DNA of 64,000 nucleotides, from positions 98,552 through 162,551 of the forward strand of contig CAVSDD010000005.1 in NCBI GenBank assembly GCA_963726795.1, in the 5' to 3' direction. Made by a program: the position numbers and the translations under genes. This DNA is from Hyphomicrobium_A sp963726795. GTDB lineage: Bacteria; Pseudomonadota; Alphaproteobacteria; Rhizobiales; Hyphomicrobiaceae. Under the pieces are notes generated by a model that was given only the letters and a program-made list of their open reading frames with translations, was not told the origin of the DNA and did no database searches. Positions 21,949 through 32,300 of the stretch are shown piece by piece; the stretch's first letter is position 1, and every line of letters begins with the position of its first letter.

Positions 21949-24024
21949 ATGCGTGTTGTTGTGCGTCGTGTAATTGAGGTGGTGTCCGCGTTGCTCGCCG
22001 TAGCAACGGGGGGACTGCTGCTTTTTGACGTGCTGCGCAGCTGGCCCGCCGGTCACTTTGTCGTCACGAGGCTTGTCGATTTCATTCAACCCGCCGTCGT
22101 ACCCGCCTCTACGACCTCGTGGATGGAACGGCTTCAGCAAGCTGGCCTTGCTGCACCCATATGGTTCCTGACGGCCATGCTCTGGGTGGCGCTCGCGGCT
22201 GTATCGCGACTCTTCGCAACTGGTGCTGCACCAGAACAGCAGCCAGCTCATGAGCCGGCTGCGCACGAGCCTTCTCCTCGTCGCCCACCCAGCTCGGAGA
22301 AATCCGAGCTAAAGGCTGCGCTTTCCGCTTGCCGTGGCGCGCTTATTGGAATCGGCGTCCTGACGGTCGTCATCAACCTGCTCACGTTGACCGGCTCGCT
22401 ATTTATGCTCGAGGTCTATGACCGCGTGTTGCCGAGCCGCTCGATCCCGACTCTCATCGGCCTTGCAATTCTTACCGGTCTACTGCTCGCGATCCAAGGC
22501 ATCCTTGACCTAATACGCTCGCGTGTGCTGGTCCGCATCGGCGCTTACCTGGATACCTCGCTGAGCCGGCGCGTCTACACGAGCCTCGTGCGCTTGCCGC
22601 TGCGCATCGCCAGCCGTGGTGATGGTATGCAGCCACTTCGCGACCTCGACAGTATGCGAATCTTCTTGTCCGGGCTTGGGCCCACAGCCCTTTTCGATCT
22701 CCCGTGGATTCCGGTTTATCTCGCCATTATTTGGGCGTTTCATCCGCTGCTTGGCACAGTGGCTCTGTGCGGCGCTCTGGTGCTTGTTGCCATAACCCTC
22801 TTAACCGAAACGTTCACCCGCAAGCCTACAAAGTCGGCTTCGGCAGACAATGTGGAACGGCTTGGAATCGCAGAGACCGGACGGCGCAACGCAGAAGTGC
22901 TTGTCGCCATGGGCATGACGGAGCGCATGGCCGATCGTTGGGAAACCGCCAACGCGTCCTACCTCCAGACCCAGAATGAGGTCGCCGACGTTGCGGGCGG
23001 ATTCGGCGCGATCTCGAAAATCTTGCGTGTAATGCTGCAGTCGGCCGTGCTGGGCGTCGGCGCTTATCTCGTAATTCATCAGGAAGCCACCGCCGGAATT
23101 ATTATTGCGGGATCGATTTTGACGGCGCGAGCATTTGCGCCAGTCGACCTGGCGATCGCCCATTGGAAGGGGTTCGTCGGCGCCCGCCAGGCTCGCGGAA
23201 GACTGGCAACTCTTCTCCAAGCACTGCCTGCGGGTGTGGTTCGCCAACCGCTCCCGTCGCCAAACCGGAGTTTGACGGTTGAATCGCTGAGTGCGTCCCC
23301 TCCCGGCGGTGACCGCCTCGTGGTCGCAGACGTTAGCTTCGAGCTAAAGGCTGGCCAGGGACTCGGTGTAATCGGGCCTAGCGCCGCAGGAAAATCGTCG
23401 ATGGCGCGGCTTCTCGTTGGCGTCTGGCAGCCGCTTCGCGGCAAGGTCCGCCTGGACGGAGCCGCGCTTGACCAATGGGACGAAGATGTTCTTGGCCGAT
23501 ACATTGGATATCTGCCGCAGGATGTCGAACTTTTTGCAGGCACGGTCGCCGAGAACATCGCGCGTTTCGACACGGCGGCCGATCCCGCGAAAGTAGTGGC
23601 GGCAGCCAAAGCAGCTGGAGTTCACGAACTCGTTGTCGGCCTTCGTAACGGCTACGATACCGTGCTTGGTGGTCCAGGACTTGGGCTGTCGACCGGCCAG
23701 CAACAAAGGATCGCGCTCGCGCGTGCACTCTATGGTGATCCATTCCTGGTCGTGCTCGATGAGCCAAACTCGAATCTCGATGCCGATGGCGAAGCGGCAC
23801 TTACGCAGGCGATAATCGGCGTGCGCAAGCGCGGTGGCATTGTCACTGTCGTATCGCACCGTCCAAGCGCTCTCGCCGGCGTCGATACAGTCCTCATCAT
23901 GAACCAGGGGCGTGCCATGGTCTTTGGGCCGAAGGACGAGGTGCTGCCAAAGGTCACGCGGCCCCAGCCGCAAGCGGTGCCCGAAATTAGAGCAACCACA
24001 GAAACCAAAAGCCTCGCATCATGA
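21949..24024 (+). CDS. type I secretion ABC exporter (permease-ATPase)
   Basis: 691 residues. Residues about 110-690 are a PrtD/HlyB-type fusion of an ABC transmembrane domain (ALIGIGVLTVVINLLTLTGS, MLEVYDRVLPSRS) and an ATPase. Walker A is GPSAAGKSS from about residue 476, the signature is LSTGQQQR, and Walker B is LVVLDEP with Asp604. The usual LSGGQ is LSTGQ. In front lies an unusual extension of about 110 residues with two hydrophobic stretches (near 8-27 and 72-92) and a Pro/His/Glu-rich linker. The protein powers one-step export of the adhesin through inner membrane and periplasm. Its stop overlaps the start of the HlyD-like gene by four bases (ATGA), indicating translational coupling. 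Confidence 0.92.
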   Translation: MRVVVRRVIEVVSALLAVATGGLLLFDVLRSWPAGHFVVTRLVDFIQPAVVPASTTSWMERLQQAGLAAPIWFLTAMLWVALAAVSRLFATGAAPEQQPAHEPAAHEPSPRRPPSSEKSELKAALSACRGALIGIGVLTVVINLLTLTGSLFMLEVYDRVLPSRSIPTLIGLAILTGLLLAIQGILDLIRSRVLVRIGAYLDTSLSRRVYTSLVRLPLRIASRGDGMQPLRDLDSMRIFLSGLGPTALFDLPWIPVYLAIIWAFHPLLGTVALCGALVLVAITLLTETFTRKPTKSASADNVERLGIAETGRRNAEVLVAMGMTERMADRWETANASYLQTQNEVADVAGGFGAISKILRVMLQSAVLGVGAYLVIHQEATAGIIIAGSILTARAFAPVDLAIAHWKGFVGARQARGRLATLLQALPAGVVRQPLPSPNRSLTVESLSASPPGGDRLVVADVSFELKAGQGLGVIGPSAAGKSSMARLLVGVWQPLRGKVRLDGAALDQWDEDVLGRYIGYLPQDVELFAGTVAENIARFDTAADPAKVVAAAKAAGVHELVVGLRNGYDTVLGGPGLGLSTGQQQRIALARALYGDPFLVVLDEPNSNLDADGEAALTQAIIGVRKRGGIVTVVSHRPSALAGVDTVLIMNQGRAMVFGPKDEVLPKVTRPQPQAVPEIRATTETKSLAS

Positions 24025-25331
24025 CCAGCAGGATGAAAGCCACGATCCAATCGTCCATGCGGCGCAATATCCGCGCGGCGCTGGCATTGATTGTGTTCCT
24101 TCTCGGTGGGATTGCAGTCTGGGCCGCGACGACGCAGATATCCGGCGCGGTCATCGCGTCTGGGAGCGTGGTGGTCGACTCGAACGCCAAGAAAGTGCAG
24201 CACCCGACCGGGGGCATCGTCACCGAGGTTCGTGCGCACGACGGGGACCACGTCAAGGCCGGTGACCTGCTCGTCCGTTTGGACCAGACGGTGACCCGAG
24301 CAAATCTCTCAATCGTCAGCAAGGATCTTGATCAGCTCATCGCTCAAAAGGCGCGCCTGACAGCCGAACGCGATGGCCGAGAGGACCTGCCGGTGCCGGT
24401 AGAACTTGCATCCCGCATGGATGACCCGCAGGTCGCAAGCATCATAGAGGGCGAGCGGAAGCTGTTTTCACTCCGCCGGGCGGCCCGCTTAGGCCAGAAG
24501 GACCAGCTCTCGAAGCGTGTTGACCAGCTCAGGGAAGAGCTTACCGGTTATGAGTCCCAGGAGAAAGCCAAGGCGCTCGAAATGCAGCTGATCGAAAAGC
24601 AACTTGTCGGCGCCCGCGAGCTGTACGCAAAGCAGTTGATGCCTATCACTAGGTTCACTGAGCTCCAGCGGGATGCAGCGCGCCTTGAAGGCGAGCATGG
24701 CGTGCTGATCGCGACGATGGCGCAGATCAAAGGCAAGATGTCTGAGACCGAACTTCAGATTTTGCAGGTCGATCGCGATCTGAACAGCGATATTGGCAAG
24801 GAGATGCGCGAGGCGGACACGAAGATTGGCGAGCTTATCGAGCGCCGGGTCGCCGCCGAGGACCAGCTTAAACGCATCGAGGTCAGAGCACCGGGATCCG
24901 GAATTGTCGATCAATCGAGCGTGCATACCGTCGGCGGCGTTATTGCGCCTGGTGAGACCATTATGGTCATCGTACCCGACCAGGATTCCCTTAAGGTCGA
25001 AGCCAAGGTTGCGCCGCAAGACATCGATCAGCTGCACATAGGCCAAACGGTGACAATGCGCTTTTCCGGTCTCGACCAGCGCACGACGCCCGTGATCGAC
25101 GGTACCTTGACCCAGATTTCGCCGGATATCACCATCGACCCGAAAACTGAGCAGCGCTATTACACGGTTCGCGTCTCACTAGACCCGAAGGAAATTGCGC
25201 GACTTGGGTCGATTAAGATTGTCCCTGGCATGCCTGTTGAGGTTTTCATGCAGACCGGCGACCGCAGCGCGCTTTCATACCTGTTGAAGCCGATTGACGA
25301 TCAGATCAACCGCGCCTTCAAAGAGAACTAG
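24021..25331 (+). CDS. HlyD-family type I secretion membrane fusion protein
   Basis: 436 residues: a short cytoplasmic tail, one transmembrane helix (ALALIVFLLGGIAVWAATTQ), a lipoyl-like half (VVDSNAKKVQHPTGGIVTEV, HVKAGDLLVRLD), a long coiled-coil hairpin (about residues 95-290) and the returning beta-barrel (IEVRAPGSGIVDQ, VVAPGETIM-like VIAPGETIM). This is the PrtE/HlyD adaptor that links the ABC exporter to a TolC-type outer-membrane channel. The start overlaps the end of the exporter gene by four bases. No tolC homologue follows, so the channel must be encoded elsewhere. Confidence 0.92.
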   Translation: MTSRMKATIQSSMRRNIRAALALIVFLLGGIAVWAATTQISGAVIASGSVVVDSNAKKVQHPTGGIVTEVRAHDGDHVKAGDLLVRLDQTVTRANLSIVSKDLDQLIAQKARLTAERDGREDLPVPVELASRMDDPQVASIIEGERKLFSLRRAARLGQKDQLSKRVDQLREELTGYESQEKAKALEMQLIEKQLVGARELYAKQLMPITRFTELQRDAARLEGEHGVLIATMAQIKGKMSETELQILQVDRDLNSDIGKEMREADTKIGELIERRVAAEDQLKRIEVRAPGSGIVDQSSVHTVGGVIAPGETIMVIVPDQDSLKVEAKVAPQDIDQLHIGQTVTMRFSGLDQRTTPVIDGTLTQISPDITIDPKTEQRYYTVRVSLDPKEIARLGSIKIVPGMPVEVFMQTGDRSALSYLLKPIDDQINRAFKEN

Positions 25332-25562
25332 CCACGTATTGAGGAGCGGCACGCCCACCCGTGCCCCGTTACCGGCTTAGACGAAGCCCTCCCGGGCCGC
25401 CCCGGCCTGCTGGCCTCCACCTGCCTCGGCCGTGGCTAAAAGGCTGCGGCGCCCAACTCTCAACCCGCCATCCTGGACAACGTTGGAGCACCAACCTAGA
25501 CTCGGAGCAAGACTGCTCGGGGCGAAGAAGCATTGTATTTCAGGGGAATGGGGGGTCGTCGC

Positions 25563-27527
25563 ATGGCCGCAGGCCGGGGCGAGGATATTGACCTAGGCGA
25601 CCTTCCGAAGATGGTCCGCTGGTACAGCCCCAGCCATCTCGTCAGCACCGGCTGGCGTTCGATCGTCTCAGAACTCTTCGGGCAGTACGCCGATCAGCGC
25701 ATCATGCAGGCGACGATCGACGGTTTCGGCCCGGAGGTCATGCAGCAAGTCGTCGGACGCTATAACTATTCAGACCTTCGTGAGCTTGGCGACGGCAGCA
25801 CAGTCTGGGTCGACTATGTCGCCGATCTCGGTGACGGGTTTGATTCGACCTACGCGGTTGCATCTCTCATCAGTCAGCCGTCAATCGAACTGGCGGGGGT
25901 TGGTAAGCTGCCCGCGGCCAGACTTCTCGTCATGGGCGGAGACCAAGTCTATCCCTATCCGACCCGCAAGGATTATCGAGAGCGGTTCGCGTTTCCCTAT
26001 GAGACGGCGCTGCTCCCCGCCGCGGACGGCAAATGGCGGCGGCTATTGTTTGTGCTGCCCGGCAACCACGACTGGTACGACGGGCTCAACTCCTTCGACT
26101 ACATGTTCTGCAAAGCGCGCTTCGGGCACTCTGCCGAGAACCGCATTGGCGGCTGGATGTGCCCTCAGCATCGCAGCTATTTCGCGATCCGGCTGCCGCA
26201 CAATTGGTGGATCTGGGGGGCCGATATTCAGCTCGCGCAATATCTCGATGCAGGACAGGTGCTCTATTTCGAGGGAGTCGCGGAGGCGATGAAACAGCAT
26301 CCCACGGAAGCGCCCAAGCTCATCTTGTGTACCGCAGAACCCAGCTGGAACTACGACCGAGAAGGAATCTTGCAGGGCGACGACAATCTCAGTCATATCA
26401 CCCGTATCGCCAACCGGGCTGGAGCGCGCATCTGCGCCGTGCTTGCCGGCGACCTGCATCATTATAGCCGCTATACAGCGAAGGGGAGCGCGACGAGTTT
26501 CGTCACAGCGGGCGGTGGTGGCGCTTATTTCTCACCGACGCACTACCTGCAAAACGTGCGCAAGATCAACTGGCTTGGGGATGACGTCGAGCTAGATCTG
26601 AAGTGCAAAATTAAGGACGGTTCTAGGACGGCGGAGGCATCATGCTGGCCCTCGCGCGGAACGAGCCGCCGCCTCAGCCTGCTGACCCTCTTGTTCCCAT
26701 TCAAGAACTACGGGTTCGCGGTCACTCTGGGGATTTTCTATTGGCTGCTAACCTGGTTTTTCGCAACAACACGGCTCGAAGGATCCAATTGGAAGTTCGA
26801 TATAGTCGGCGACATCCTGAACAAGGATCCCGACTTTCATTGGTTCCCGCACATATTTGTTGTCGCGCCGTTAGCTGCGGCCAACAATGTCATGCTGGGA
26901 ATACTCAGTCTCACACTTTGGGTCGTGTTGTTCGTTTACGCCGACGCGGGGTTTGGGAAGCGCGTACGCGTGGTGCTCGCGACGCTGCACTGGCTCGCGC
27001 ACATCGCAATGATGCTCGCTCTCTATGCGTTCATTTCTTTGACCTCAACCCTTACCATCAATTGGCTTTGGCCGCGGGCGATCACAACGCTGCAACAGAT
27101 GCAGATCGATACCCCAAGCACGGTCAAGAGCCTCGTGCGCGCCATCGTAATCTTTCCGCTCGAACTGATCTTCATAGGGGGTCTTGCAGCTGGCTTTGTC
27201 TGGGGTCTTTACCTGACGATTTCCTGCTTGCTCGGATTGCATTGCGACCAGGCCTTCGCGTCGATGGGAATTCCTGATTTCAAAAATTTCCTGCGCCTCA
27301 AGATCGAGCCCAATAAACTTACAATCTACCCTATCGGATTACGCCGCACCCCGCGCCGCTGGGCGTGGCGCCGTGCCAAGCGCCGGGGGGGTGACGGCCT
27401 GGCAGAAGGTCCGCCAATCGTTCCATTGAGGCCGTTGCGTCCCTCGCTCATCGAGGGGCCGATCGAAATTCGCGTCGGTGATGTGAAGCGGCACGAGACC
27501 GGAGCGACGATCGTGCGCACCGTGTAA
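25563..27527 (+). CDS. membrane-anchored metallophosphoesterase
   Basis: About 654 residues from ATG 25563 (GGGGGT upstream); TTG 25533 and ATG 25548 are possible alternatives in frame. The first 350 residues carry the calcineurin-like motifs in order: VADLGDGFDS, VMGGDQVYP, LPGNHDWYDG and LAGDLHHYSRY, giving the dinuclear metal site. The last 300 residues contain at least five hydrophobic segments (for example YGFAVTLGIFYWLLTWFF and LIFIGGLAAGFVWGLYLTIS), so the enzyme is held in the membrane. The substrate is unknown. Only 47 bases separate it from the GMC oxidoreductase gene, suggesting a shared operon and a shared lipid-like or sterol-like substrate, by inference. Confidence 0.82.
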   Translation: MAAGRGEDIDLGDLPKMVRWYSPSHLVSTGWRSIVSELFGQYADQRIMQATIDGFGPEVMQQVVGRYNYSDLRELGDGSTVWVDYVADLGDGFDSTYAVASLISQPSIELAGVGKLPAARLLVMGGDQVYPYPTRKDYRERFAFPYETALLPAADGKWRRLLFVLPGNHDWYDGLNSFDYMFCKARFGHSAENRIGGWMCPQHRSYFAIRLPHNWWIWGADIQLAQYLDAGQVLYFEGVAEAMKQHPTEAPKLILCTAEPSWNYDREGILQGDDNLSHITRIANRAGARICAVLAGDLHHYSRYTAKGSATSFVTAGGGGAYFSPTHYLQNVRKINWLGDDVELDLKCKIKDGSRTAEASCWPSRGTSRRLSLLTLLFPFKNYGFAVTLGIFYWLLTWFFATTRLEGSNWKFDIVGDILNKDPDFHWFPHIFVVAPLAAANNVMLGILSLTLWVVLFVYADAGFGKRVRVVLATLHWLAHIAMMLALYAFISLTSTLTINWLWPRAITTLQQMQIDTPSTVKSLVRAIVIFPLELIFIGGLAAGFVWGLYLTISCLLGLHCDQAFASMGIPDFKNFLRLKIEPNKLTIYPIGLRRTPRRWAWRRAKRRGGDGLAEGPPIVPLRPLRPSLIEGPIEIRVGDVKRHETGATIVRTV

Positions 27528-27574
27528 AAGCACTTAAGGTCCACGGCGACAAACGAGGAAGGAAAGTCGAGTTC

Positions 27575-29368
27575 ATGCAGCCGCGGCTGGCAAGGCGAGG
27601 TTCCGAGCTAAAAGCGCGCTACGATGCGATCGTGGTCGGCTCGGGCTATGGAGCCGGGGTTGCTGTGTCGTATCTCGCGCGTTGTGGGCAGCGCGTTGCA
27701 CTGCTGGAGCGCGGCCGAGAGTTTCTGCCGGGTGATTTCCCTGATCGTGCATCTGCGGCAGCCAAAGCGCTGCAGGTCACCAGTGCGCATGGAAGGCATG
27801 GTTCGCCGACCGCTCTGTTCGACATTCGAGTGAACGATGACGTCAATGTCCTGATGGCCTGTGGTCTCGGTGGCACGTCTCTCATCAATGCCAATGTCTG
27901 CCTGTCGCCCGACCCTCGCGTGTTCCAGGACCGGGCGTGGCCGCAGGAGGTGCGCAGCGATCGGCTACTTGCCGAGGGGTTTGTGCGCGCGCGCCACATG
28001 CTGCGTCCAGAAGAGGCGCCGGGCACGCAATCCTTCCAGAAAGTCGTCGCGCTCAAGCTGGCAGCGTCTGCCTTCGCACGCGGTGTCACGCCTGTGTCGT
28101 TGCATGTTGCCCACGTTGCTGGAGCCAATGCGGCCGGGGTCCACCAACCTGCCTGCACGTGCTGTGGCGACTGTTGCGCGGGTTGCAACATCGGCGCCAA
28201 GACTACTGTAGCATCGACCTACCTCGCGGATGCAGAAGCCTTTGGGGCCGAGATTTTCACGGAGATGCTCGTTCGATGGCTTACCAAAGACCCCGACGGG
28301 ACGTGGCGCGTTTGGCTGCAGCGCGGTAGCCCTGAGAAGGAGCAGATAATTTCGGTCAAGGCCGATGTCGTCGTGCTCGGCGCGGGCACGCTCGGATCGA
28401 CCGAAATCCTGCTGCGGTCGGCCCGCGAAGGGCTTGCACTGTCGGAATGGCTCGGCGCTCGATTTACGAGCAACGGAGACGCGGTCGCATTTGCCTACAA
28501 CAACGATGTTCCCGTGAACGGAGTTGGGGTCGGAAATCCGCCAAGGGCGCACGTGCCTCCCGTCGGTCAGGCCGTCAACGGGCTGATCGATCTGCGGGCT
28601 ACCGGCGCGGTGCGCGACGGAATAGCCATCGTCGAGTGCGCGCTGCCGAGCGCGCTGGCGCCGCTCATACCCGTCCTGCTGGCCTCGGACAGGGCCATCT
28701 TCGGCGAAGGCGATGATGCAGACGGTCTCGATTCGCTTGGGCAAGCCACCGAAGCCCTGCTCAAAGGCGCTTATGACGGCCCTATCCACGCGACGCAGAC
28801 TTTCCTTGCCGTCGGTCACGATGCTGGAAACGGCTTGATGCGGCTACGGGATGATCGGCTTGCGATCGAATGGGGAAACGGCCCGGGCCAGAGTGTGTTT
28901 CAGCGCATTGAGGCGGCACTCGTCGCCGCGGCAGCGGCCACCGGCGGGACATATTTGCGCAACCCAGTTGGAGAACGCGTATTCGGCGGAAATCTCATGA
29001 CGGTGCACCCGCTGGGCGGTTGTTCCATGGGCGGCGGCCGCGGTAGCGGGGTCGTCAACCACAAAGGCCAGGTCTTTGACGCGACCAGCGGGGAAGATCC
29101 CAACGCCGTCCACAGCGGGCTCTATGTTTGTGACGGGTCCATCATTCCTTGCCCGCTCGGCATCCACCCGCTGCTGACAATCACTGCTCTGGCTGAGCGC
29201 GCGATGATTTTGCTGGCGCGCGATAAGGGTTGGACGTTGCGGGAAACCCATGCGCCAAGGCGCTCATTCATCGCTCCACCGGCGCCCGCAAAGCCGCAAG
29301 AGGAAAAGGAGAGGGCCACTTGGTTTGGTCATTGGCGCCGCGACTTCGTAGGATCGGGGAGAGACTGA
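27575..29368 (+). CDS. GMC-family (cholesterol oxidase-like) FAD oxidoreductase
   Basis: 597 residues. The FAD-binding VVGSGYGAGVAVSYLAR lies at about 20-36, and GLGGTSLINANV at about 97-108. A cysteine-rich motif CTCCGDCCAGCNIGAK holds Cys194, 196, 197, 200, 201 and 204. VVVLGAGTLGSTEILLRS is the second dinucleotide motif, and the C-terminal HPLGGCSMG carries the GMC active-site His. The family oxidises alcohols; the CGxCxxGCxxGAK type is found in cholesterol oxidase-like proteins, but the substrate cannot be inferred here. The gene is followed after four bases by a second, longer GMC gene whose product shows extensive similarity, which suggests a local duplication. Confidence 0.87.
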   Translation: MQPRLARRGSELKARYDAIVVGSGYGAGVAVSYLARCGQRVALLERGREFLPGDFPDRASAAAKALQVTSAHGRHGSPTALFDIRVNDDVNVLMACGLGGTSLINANVCLSPDPRVFQDRAWPQEVRSDRLLAEGFVRARHMLRPEEAPGTQSFQKVVALKLAASAFARGVTPVSLHVAHVAGANAAGVHQPACTCCGDCCAGCNIGAKTTVASTYLADAEAFGAEIFTEMLVRWLTKDPDGTWRVWLQRGSPEKEQIISVKADVVVLGAGTLGSTEILLRSAREGLALSEWLGARFTSNGDAVAFAYNNDVPVNGVGVGNPPRAHVPPVGQAVNGLIDLRATGAVRDGIAIVECALPSALAPLIPVLLASDRAIFGEGDDADGLDSLGQATEALLKGAYDGPIHATQTFLAVGHDAGNGLMRLRDDRLAIEWGNGPGQSVFQRIEAALVAAAAATGGTYLRNPVGERVFGGNLMTVHPLGGCSMGGGRGSGVVNHKGQVFDATSGEDPNAVHSGLYVCDGSIIPCPLGIHPLLTITALAERAMILLARDKGWTLRETHAPRRSFIAPPAPAKPQEEKERATWFGHWRRDFVGSGRD

Positions 29369-29372
29369 CGCC

Positions 29373-32300
29373 ATGCGGCGCTTGTCGAAATCGATCGCAG
29401 ATCTCAAGCTACGCTACGATGTAGTCGTAGTCGGATCGGGCTATGGAGGCGGCGTCGCGGCGTCGCGCCTCGCGCGCTGCGGCAAGCGCGTTGCCGTACT
29501 CGAGCGCGGTCGCGAATTTTCCATCGGAGATTTTCCAGATCGCCTGATTGAAGCGCAGGAGCAATTTCAGATTTCGCGCAATGGGGCTCACATAGCGGGC
29601 TCCCACCTTGGCCTGTACGATTTGCGTCTTGGGGATGACGTGCACGTATTCCTTGGCTGCGGGCTGGGAGGCGGGTCGCTCATCAACGCCAATGTTTCGC
29701 TTCCCCCCGATCCGCGTGTCTGGGATGACCCTGCGTGGCCCAAGGAGATAGCGAGTGACACAACGCGGCAGGAAGGTTTTGCTCGCGCACACGAGGTGCT
29801 GCGTCCAGTGCCACTTCCCGAGCTGAGAGACGTGGCAAAGCTCAAGGCGCTTGAGGTGAGCGCGAACGCGCTTCATAGAGATGTGGTACGTCCGCCGATC
29901 AACGTTGTGTTTGAGCGACAGGTCAACTACGCGGGTGTTGAGCAGCAAGCCTGCACTTACTGTGGAGACTGCTGCGCCGGCTGCAATGTCGGCGCAAAGA
30001 GCACGGTGCAAGTCACCTATATTGCCGACGCCTACAACCACGGCGCCGAAATCTTCACCGAGGTCCGCGTCTCGCATGTTCTCCCCGAGCGGGGGCGCTG
30101 GCGCATATATTTCGATCCACTCGGACATGAGCGCGAGAAATTTGCCGCCGCTGACCAATCGATCACAGCCGATGTGGTCATCCTTGCGGCTGGCACCTTG
30201 GGATCGACAGAAATTCTGCTTCGCTCTCGCGCGGTCGGTCTACCAGTCTCCGAACATCTCGGCGAACGCTTCACCGGCAACGGCGACGTCTTGGCCTTCG
30301 CCTACAACAACAATGTGGACGTCAACGGCGTGGGGGTGGGGGAGCCGCCGATCGCCCAAACGGCGCCCGTGGGGCCCTGCATTACGGGCCTTATCGACCT
30401 ACGCAACACAGATAAGCTCGAAGATGGCATGGTGATCGAAGAAGGTTCGATCCCTTCTGGGCTTGCTCCGGTGCTGCCGGCGCTTTTGGCCGCCGGGGCC
30501 GCCCACTTCGGGCACGACGCGGATAAGGGTGTGCTCGAATCTCTCGGAGAACAGGCTCGCGAACGCCAGAGCTTAATCTTCGGTCCCTATCAAGGCGCAG
30601 TCCACCGCACGCAGACCTATCTCATCATGAGCCACGACGATGGAGCGGGTCGGATCGCACTGAATGAGGATCGCATCGAAGTCACTTGGCCGCGCCTCGC
30701 GGATCAGCCCGTGTTTGCTGCTGCGGAACGCAATCTGAAAAAAGCGACGCAGGCGACGGGCGGTACGTTTCTGCGCAATCCGCTAAGCGATACCGTTCTC
30801 GGGAACAGCCTTATCACTGTGCATCCGCTTGGGGGGTGTGCGATGGGAGAGGATCGAACGCGGGGTGTCGTAAATCACAAGTCCCAGGTGTTCAGCGCGC
30901 ACCCGGACGCAGCTCCCAATGCGGTACATGCCGGACTCTACGTTTGCGACGGTTCGATTATCCCACGACCCTTGGGCGTCAATCCCCTACTGACGATTAC
31001 CGCGCTTGCTGAGCGCTCGATGATTCATCTTGCGCGCGACTACGGCTGGACCTTTTCGGACGAGCCAAATGCCCACGCGCCGCTGCTGGTGGCGGCGCCC
31101 GATGGCCGCGGCAGCCTTGAGCCCGCCGGCGTCGAGTTTACCGAACGCATGACTGGCTTCATCTCGCCGGACGTTGCACTGCCCTACGAGACTGCCGCCC
31201 GGCGTGGGCGCGACGCTCGGACGCCCCTGAGCTTCACGGTCACAGTACTGGTCGATGATGTCGACCGTTTCGTAGACGAAAAACAGCACAGCGGTCGGAT
31301 CATCGGTTCAGTGGATTGCCCCTCGCTCTCGCCCGAGCCAATGAGCATCTTTGATGGCGCCTTCAATTTAATGCGAATGGATGCCGACTCGGTCGAGACG
31401 AAGCATTTCGACTATCGCTTCTCGTTTGCAGCGCGGGACGGCCGCGAATTCTATCTTGAAGGTTATAAGGTGGTGCGTTCGGACGCTGACCTTGATCTTT
31501 GGCGCGACACCACGCGGCTGTACATCGATATCGGGACCGGCGCTAAAGGCCAGGCCGGTCACTTTGCTCGCGGCATGCTCGAGATCGCGCCGACAGATTT
31601 CTACGTGCAGATGCAGACGCTCAAAGGCTTTGGAGGCTCTGACAGTGCCGACAGGCTGCGCGCCGTCGCCAAGTTCGGCAGATTCTTTAGCCGGGAGTTG
31701 TTCGATACTTACGGCGGCGTCCTGTCCCGGCCAGGTCGCTACGATGCCGTAAATCCGCGCAAGAAGCGTACGCTGCGGGCGCCGGAGCCGGAGATCCATC
31801 TCGCCAAGACGAGTGACGGAAAAATTTTGAAACTCACGCGCTACCGGGGCGGCGACAAAGGCCCGCTCGTATTTTCACATGGGTTGGGCGTCTCGAGTCT
31901 CATATACACGATAGATACTATCGAAACGAACTTGCTCGAGTTCATGGTAGCAGCGGGCTACGATTGTTGGCTGCTCGATTTCCGCGCCAGTGTCGATCTT
32001 CCCTACGCGAGCGAGCTGTGGACCGGAGACGATGTCGCAACGAAGGACTATCCCGCAGCGATCGCCAAGGTGCGCGCAGTCACAGCGCAATCTTCGGTAC
32101 AGGTGCTCGCACACTGTTTCGGTGCTACGACCTTCTCGATGGCCATGCTGGCCGGATTGCAGGGTGTACGGTCAGCCGTAATCTCACAGATTTCGACCGA
32201 CTACGTGGTGCCGTTTTTCCCGCAACGCGTGCTGGCGTCGTTTCATGCGCCGTCACTGCTTGAACTCCTGGGCATCGACGTCGTCGACGCACGCGCCACG

